NCBI GenBank assembly: GCA_934149515.1 | Contig: CAKPFD010000004.1 | Span: forward strand, 23,788-87,787 | DNA: 64,000 nt | Reading direction: 5' to 3' | DNA from: an uncultured Bacilli bacterium | Lineage (GTDB): Bacteria > Bacillota_I > Bacilli_A > RF39 > UBA660 | In this document: positions 61,372-64,000 of the stretch, in pieces | Position numbering within the stretch: position 1 is the first letter of the stretch | Layout of the letters: each line of letters opens with the position of its first letter | The notes under the pieces: model-generated | Database searches by the model: none | The model's input: the letters and a program-made list of their open reading frames with translations, nothing else | What the model was told of the DNA's origin: nothing | Translations under genes and position numbers: made by a program

Positions 61372-62496
61372 TCACTTCCGATCAAAATGGTTGCGAAAAC
61401 AAAACCCTTTACTATTAGCATTTTTAAAATAACCATGATAACTTGCTAATGTTTGTTCTAGTTTCTGTGGTTCATGTTTTTCTAAATAATGAATTCTTTT
61501 TTTAATTCGTTGTTTTGTTTTACCGTTTAATAACACTAATAATTTTTTATCTCTCAACACAAAACGATAACCTAAAAAGCAAAAGCCATGATGCATTTCA
61601 ACAATTTGGGTTTTATGATTTAATTTTAGCTTTAATTTTTCTAATTGTTGTTCAATTTTATTAAGACAATCACGCAAATAGTTCTTATCTTCATGAAACA
61701 AAATAAAATCATCCATATATCGTACATAACACTTAATTCCTAGTTTTTCTTTAATAAAATGATCTAAATCATTCAAATAATAAACAGCAAGAATTTGACT
61801 TGTCATGTTTCCTATTGGTAAACCTTTCCCCTTTTGATAATGTGGTAACGCTTGTAAACTAGCAACATGCGCATCATAATCTTTGATCGATAATTTCTTT
61901 AAATTTTCCATCTCATTTGTTATCACTTTATCTATTTCAGAAGAAATATACGCCTCATCAGTACTTGTAATAATTTCTTTTACTAATTGATAAATACGTT
62001 TATCTTCAATTAATTTATCTAACTTTTGCAAAAGTATTTCATGATCAATAGAATAAAAATATTTACAGATATCACATTTTAAAACATATATTTTATCATG
62101 GTGTACTTTCATTTGGTTAATATATTTTTTTACATAAAAAATCCCCTTACTTGTTCCTTTCAAAGGTCTAGTAGCAACATTCGTAGGAATCAATAAAGGA
62201 TCAAGTAAAGGAAATAAAAAATACGTACTAACAAAATGATTAATTATTTTATCTGTCATTACTTCACTCATGATCAACCGATATTTTGGTTCTTTTATAA
62301 TGAAAATATGATAGTTTTGATGATGATAAGTACCACGAATCAAAAGTTGATAAATATGCATTATATTGCAAGAGAAGAACAGTTCAAATAAAAATATTTT
62401 ATCTTTATGTTTTGTATTTGTTTTAATTGTTTGATAAACATTCATCAAATTTTCAATCGTCACAACTTGTTCGTAATGAAGATTCTTTTTTCTCAC
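61372..62496 (-). CDS. DGR-type reverse transcriptase
   Basis: 374 residues. Polymerase motifs: YVLKCDICKYFYSIDHEIL with catalytic Asp about 142, GLPIGNMTSQILAVYYLNDL (about 225-244) and YVRYMDDFILF with the YMDD box (260-263), then FCFLGYRFVL (motif 7 region). The IGxxxSQ form of motif 4 is characteristic of DGR reverse transcriptases rather than group II introns or retrons. It would copy the TR RNA with errors at adenines. The start is a GTG at 62496, 9 bases after GGAG; it overlaps the avd-like gene by 44 bases. Confidence 0.93.
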   Translation of the reverse strand: MRKKNLHYEQVVTIENLMNVYQTIKTNTKHKDKIFLFELFFSCNIMHIYQLLIRGTYHHQNYHIFIIKEPKYRLIMSEVMTDKIINHFVSTYFLFPLLDPLLIPTNVATRPLKGTSKGIFYVKKYINQMKVHHDKIYVLKCDICKYFYSIDHEILLQKLDKLIEDKRIYQLVKEIITSTDEAYISSEIDKVITNEMENLKKLSIKDYDAHVASLQALPHYQKGKGLPIGNMTSQILAVYYLNDLDHFIKEKLGIKCYVRYMDDFILFHEDKNYLRDCLNKIEQQLEKLKLKLNHKTQIVEMHHGFCFLGYRFVLRDKKLLVLLNGKTKQRIKKRIHYLEKHEPQKLEQTLASYHGYFKNANSKGFCFRNHFDRK

Positions 62497-62833
62497 TTCT
62501 AATCACTCCATAAGAAAGTTTTCTCATCTCAATTAAAAAATTACTAACAGCCATATACTTCTTAGAGCTAATAATTTTTTTCTTATAACTAATGCGCATA
62601 TAATAATCTAACATAGCAATTTGAATAACTAACATTTTTAAGTATTTTTGTTTGATTCTAATAGTATCTTCAATTCGATAAGAGAAGATATTTTCGATAA
62701 TTAAATACATAGTCTTTTCTATATTTTGTTTTAATACAATTTCTTTTTTAGGATAATTTACTAATAATTTATTGATATAATCAATTGTTTTTTCACTATT
62801 AGAAAGAAGTTTAAAATTATCATTAGAGTTCAT
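62453..62833 (-). CDS. avd: Avd-like DGR accessory protein (four-helix bundle)
   Basis: 126 residues from the ATG at 62833, close to the size of Bordetella-phage Avd (128). Helical throughout and strongly basic: KTIDYINKLLVNYPKKEIVL, KQNIEKTMYLIIENIFSYRI, LKMLVIQIAMLDYYMRISYK, KKYMAVSNFLIEMRKLSYGV. Avd forms a basic pentamer that binds the RT and the TR RNA and is needed for cDNA synthesis. Homology is inferred from fold pattern and position between the TR and the RT rather than from strict motifs. Overlaps both neighbouring genes. Confidence 0.8.
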   Translation of the reverse strand: MNSNDNFKLLSNSEKTIDYINKLLVNYPKKEIVLKQNIEKTMYLIIENIFSYRIEDTIRIKQKYLKMLVIQIAMLDYYMRISYKKKIISSKKYMAVSNFLIEMRKLSYGVIRSEKKESSLRTSCDD

Positions 62834-63227
62834 CAATAAATGCCTTAATACGGTTATATTGATTACAATCACTTGAAATTAGTAGTTTAATTCTTTCTAA
62901 AAGAATATCATTGGAACGTTTTTGATAATAATTTTTCTGTGCTAGTTGTAAAAGAATAGGATAAGTGTTATCAACTGCTGTATAGGAATTTTCTTTTTCA
63001 TGATCAGTAATATAAAAAGATATATTTTTCTCTTGTAAGTTAGCAATGACTTTTTCTAAAGCTGTGATTGGAAACCCTAGTTTGTCATTTTTTATTTGGT
63101 ATGCAAATAAGTATTGTAATAGCATCGCATCACATGAATAGGTAACATAAAAGCTTCCTACTTTTATCAATACTATTTGTTCTTGATGCTGCTTTTTTAG
63201 TTCATCGTATTCATCTTTAATTTTCAT
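62823..63227 (-). CDS. MutS domain-I-like DGR accessory protein
   Basis: 134 residues from the ATG at 63227 (AGGAG upstream). QEQIVLIKVGSFYVTYSCDAM resembles the MutS mismatch-recognition domain start (F..VGDFYEL...DA), and PITALEKVIANLQEKNISFY resembles its P(Y)HALxxYLxxLVxxGY segment. The Phe-x-Glu wedge is Phe-Tyr-Val, so classic mismatch binding by Glu is lost. MutS-like (MSL) genes are, as I recall, a known but functionally unexplained accessory class in DGR surveys. It lies between the TR and avd. Confidence 0.7.
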   Translation of the reverse strand: MKIKDEYDELKKQHQEQIVLIKVGSFYVTYSCDAMLLQYLFAYQIKNDKLGFPITALEKVIANLQEKNISFYITDHEKENSYTAVDNTYPILLQLAQKNYYQKRSNDILLERIKLLISSDCNQYNRIKAFIDEL

Positions 63228-63368
63228 TTTTCTCCTATTGGTTATGCCAAAGATCAATCTTGTTTCCAATCTATTAGATTATGGCTTTACCATTACTTCC
63301 TCTAATTATCAACCGTAATCGATAATATGCGGTTACATTAGTAATACTTACCAATTTGTAGTAGGAAT

Positions 63369-63484
63369 CTGGACGGACTCCGTTCGAATTCGTCACGTTA
63401 TTCCACGGGTTCAAATTCCCTGATGTCGTCACATTCCACACGTTAGCGTTCGAGTTGTTCGAATTGAAGTTAGACGGCGAAAGC
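63369..63484 (-). repeat. DGR template repeat (TR)
   Basis: 116 bp, near-identical to the VR at 63758-63873. Read on the minus strand in the VR frame it is rich in Asn codons (AAC/AAT), giving SPSNFNSNNSNANVWNVTTS, then GNLNPWNNVTNSNGVRP. Of 17 differences from the VR, all are A in the TR (12 separate sites, 5 of them adjacent pairs). The sequence is much more GC-rich than its surroundings. It lies between the target gene and the MutS-like gene; an in-frame stop just upstream (TAG) means that it is not itself a gene, although the frame runs on 29 codons after it. Confidence 0.95.
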
Positions 63485-63646
63485 TAAGAAGGAAAAAACA
63501 TAAAAACAAGCCCGTTAATAGATTGACCTCTTTATTATTTTATTTTTGTTTTAATGCACCATAGTTTTCATCTAAATAATAATTTTAATTAGTCAGATGA
63601 AGTATACATCATTTATTCTGGCATAAATATTTACTATTTTCTATCA

Positions 63647-63670
63647 GGCAAAATGATGAGTCATTTTGCC
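63647..63670. other. Perfect hairpin just after the DGR target gene
   Basis: GGCAAAATGA (63647-63656) and TCATTTTGCC (63661-63670) form a 10-bp stem with a 4-base loop, 7 bases after the target stop and 88 bases after the VR end. Neither strand has a T-tract, so it is a poor terminator. In the Bordetella phage DGR a hairpin of similar size downstream of the VR helps retrohoming. Confidence 0.55.
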
Positions 63671-63677
63671 ATTACCT

Positions 63678-64000
63678 TTAACTTAAAGTTAATTCAAATG
63701 GATTAGAGCTAGTACCGTCTCCCATTGTAACCAGCGCGTCAGCACTCAGGTTAATAACTGGACGGACTCCGTACGAATTCGCCACGCGATTCCACGGGCC
63801 CAAATACCCTGATGTCGCCACACTCCACACGCGAGCGGACGAGCTGTTCGAAGGGAAGTAAGACGGCGAAAGCGTCCAGTAATATTTCCCATTATATAAA
63901 TAATAATTACTGTTAGGTGTATAATATACTCCACCTGCAAGCGCTATTTCATCTGCCGTAATTAAAGAAATTGGATATTTTAATGCCGCAGCTGCATTAT
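63678..64000 (-). CDS. DGR target protein, C-terminal part (lectin-like variable domain)
   Basis: 107 codons are visible; the gene starts beyond the right edge. The sequence reads YPISLITADEIALAGGVYYT, then NYYLYNGKYYWTLSPS, the variable segment, then GVRPVINLSADALVTMGDGT and a stop at 63678. This matches the C-type-lectin-like ends of DGR targets and the repeats in the two surface proteins of this window, which end in G(V/I)RPxxNLKS...GDGTxxNPF. The VR covers residues 46 to 84 of the visible part. The N-terminus, signal peptide and true length are unknown. Confidence 0.88.
   Translation of the reverse strand, partial: NAAAALKYPISLITADEIALAGGVYYTPNSNYYLYNGKYYWTLSPSYFPSNSSSARVWSVATSGYLGPWNRVANSYGVRPVINLSADALVTMGDGTSSNPFELTLS
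63758..63873 (-). repeat. DGR variable repeat (VR) inside the target gene
   Basis: 116 bp at the 3' end of the target coding region. It encodes SPSYFPSNSSSARVWSVATS, then GYLGPWNRVANSYGVRP. Twelve codons differ from the TR, all through A substitutions; examples are AAC to TAC, AAT to CCT, AAC to CGC and ACG to GCG. Codons without adenine are unchanged. The conserved 3' end GGAGTCCGTCCAG, shared with the TR, is the candidate IMH initiation site. Confidence 0.95.

Noticed and set aside
62823..63227. A functional MutS mismatch repair gene
   Set aside because: Only a domain-I-sized segment is present; there are no clamp, lever or ATPase domains.
63401..63421. tRNA T-arm-like stretch GGGTTCAAATTCCC
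   Set aside because: It lies inside the DGR template repeat and no acceptor, D or anticodon arm can be formed around it. No tRNA gene was found in the window.
1..64000. CRISPR array or insertion sequence
   Set aside because: No regularly spaced identical repeats and no transposase or terminal inverted repeats were seen.

Overview
The window is AT-rich (about 30 percent G+C by eye) and codes with the standard bacterial code. It comes from a low-GC Bacillota, most likely an uncultured gut lineage of Bacilli or Erysipelotrichia. Evidence for this: Firmicutes-type gene orders (yceD-rpmF; comN-secDF-rel-dtd; topA-rnhB), a GerA-type spore germination operon, a YqfQ-like spore protein, competence-type pseudopilin genes, strong AGGAGG ribosome binding sites and sigma-A promoters. 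Most genes lie on the minus strand. Species cannot be assigned from the window.

Layout. 1-4463: VOC protein, a broken HD-domain gene, cutA, a transglutaminase-like/leucine-rich pair, and an RlmD-type rRNA methyltransferase. 4542-7798: germination operon in the order A-C-B, with signs of decay. 7719-18095: small membrane proteins, yceD-rpmF, AI-2E transporter, dtd, rel, secDF, comN, xer recombinase. 18324-25114: a duplicated-domain protein, a Nudix remnant, a structured RNA, topA, rnhB, a GDPD-like pseudoenzyme, yqeY. 25155-32541: recD2, mtaB, prepilin peptidase, PilC/GspF. 32657-34577: a spore-surface-like cluster with decayed genes. 34603-47810: two large surface proteins with lectin-like repeats, lipoproteins, a deacetylase, a queuosine-precursor transporter, a DacF-like carboxypeptidase, and a second copy of the structured RNA. 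47785-57347: TVP38, MYG1, glycosyltransferase, miaA, mutL, a pseudopilin, uvrC. 57475-60532: an LCP protein and a Fic protein.

The most important finding is a complete diversity-generating retroelement (DGR) at 60681-64000 on the minus strand. A target gene runs off the right edge. Its C-terminal variable repeat (VR, 63758-63873) matches a downstream 116-bp template repeat (TR, 63369-63484). The two differ at 17 positions, and all 17 are adenines in the TR on the coding strand, the signature of adenine-directed mutagenic retrohoming. Next come a MutS domain-I-like accessory gene, an Avd-like gene and a reverse transcriptase with the DGR-type motif GLPIGNMTSQ and a YMDD box. A short surface protein follows the RT; its N-terminal SipW/TasA-like module is shared with the large surface protein at 45659-47596. 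The same lectin-like C-terminal repeats, without matches to this TR, occur twice each in the proteins at 34603-36699 and 45659-47596. The reading I favour is a family of secreted surface proteins carrying C-type-lectin-like heads, one of which is under active diversification.

A second unexplained item is a pair of similar structured RNAs (19206-19361 and 47627-47775). Each has its own extended -10 promoter and intrinsic terminator, and the closing stems differ in sequence but still pair. I could not assign them to a known class.
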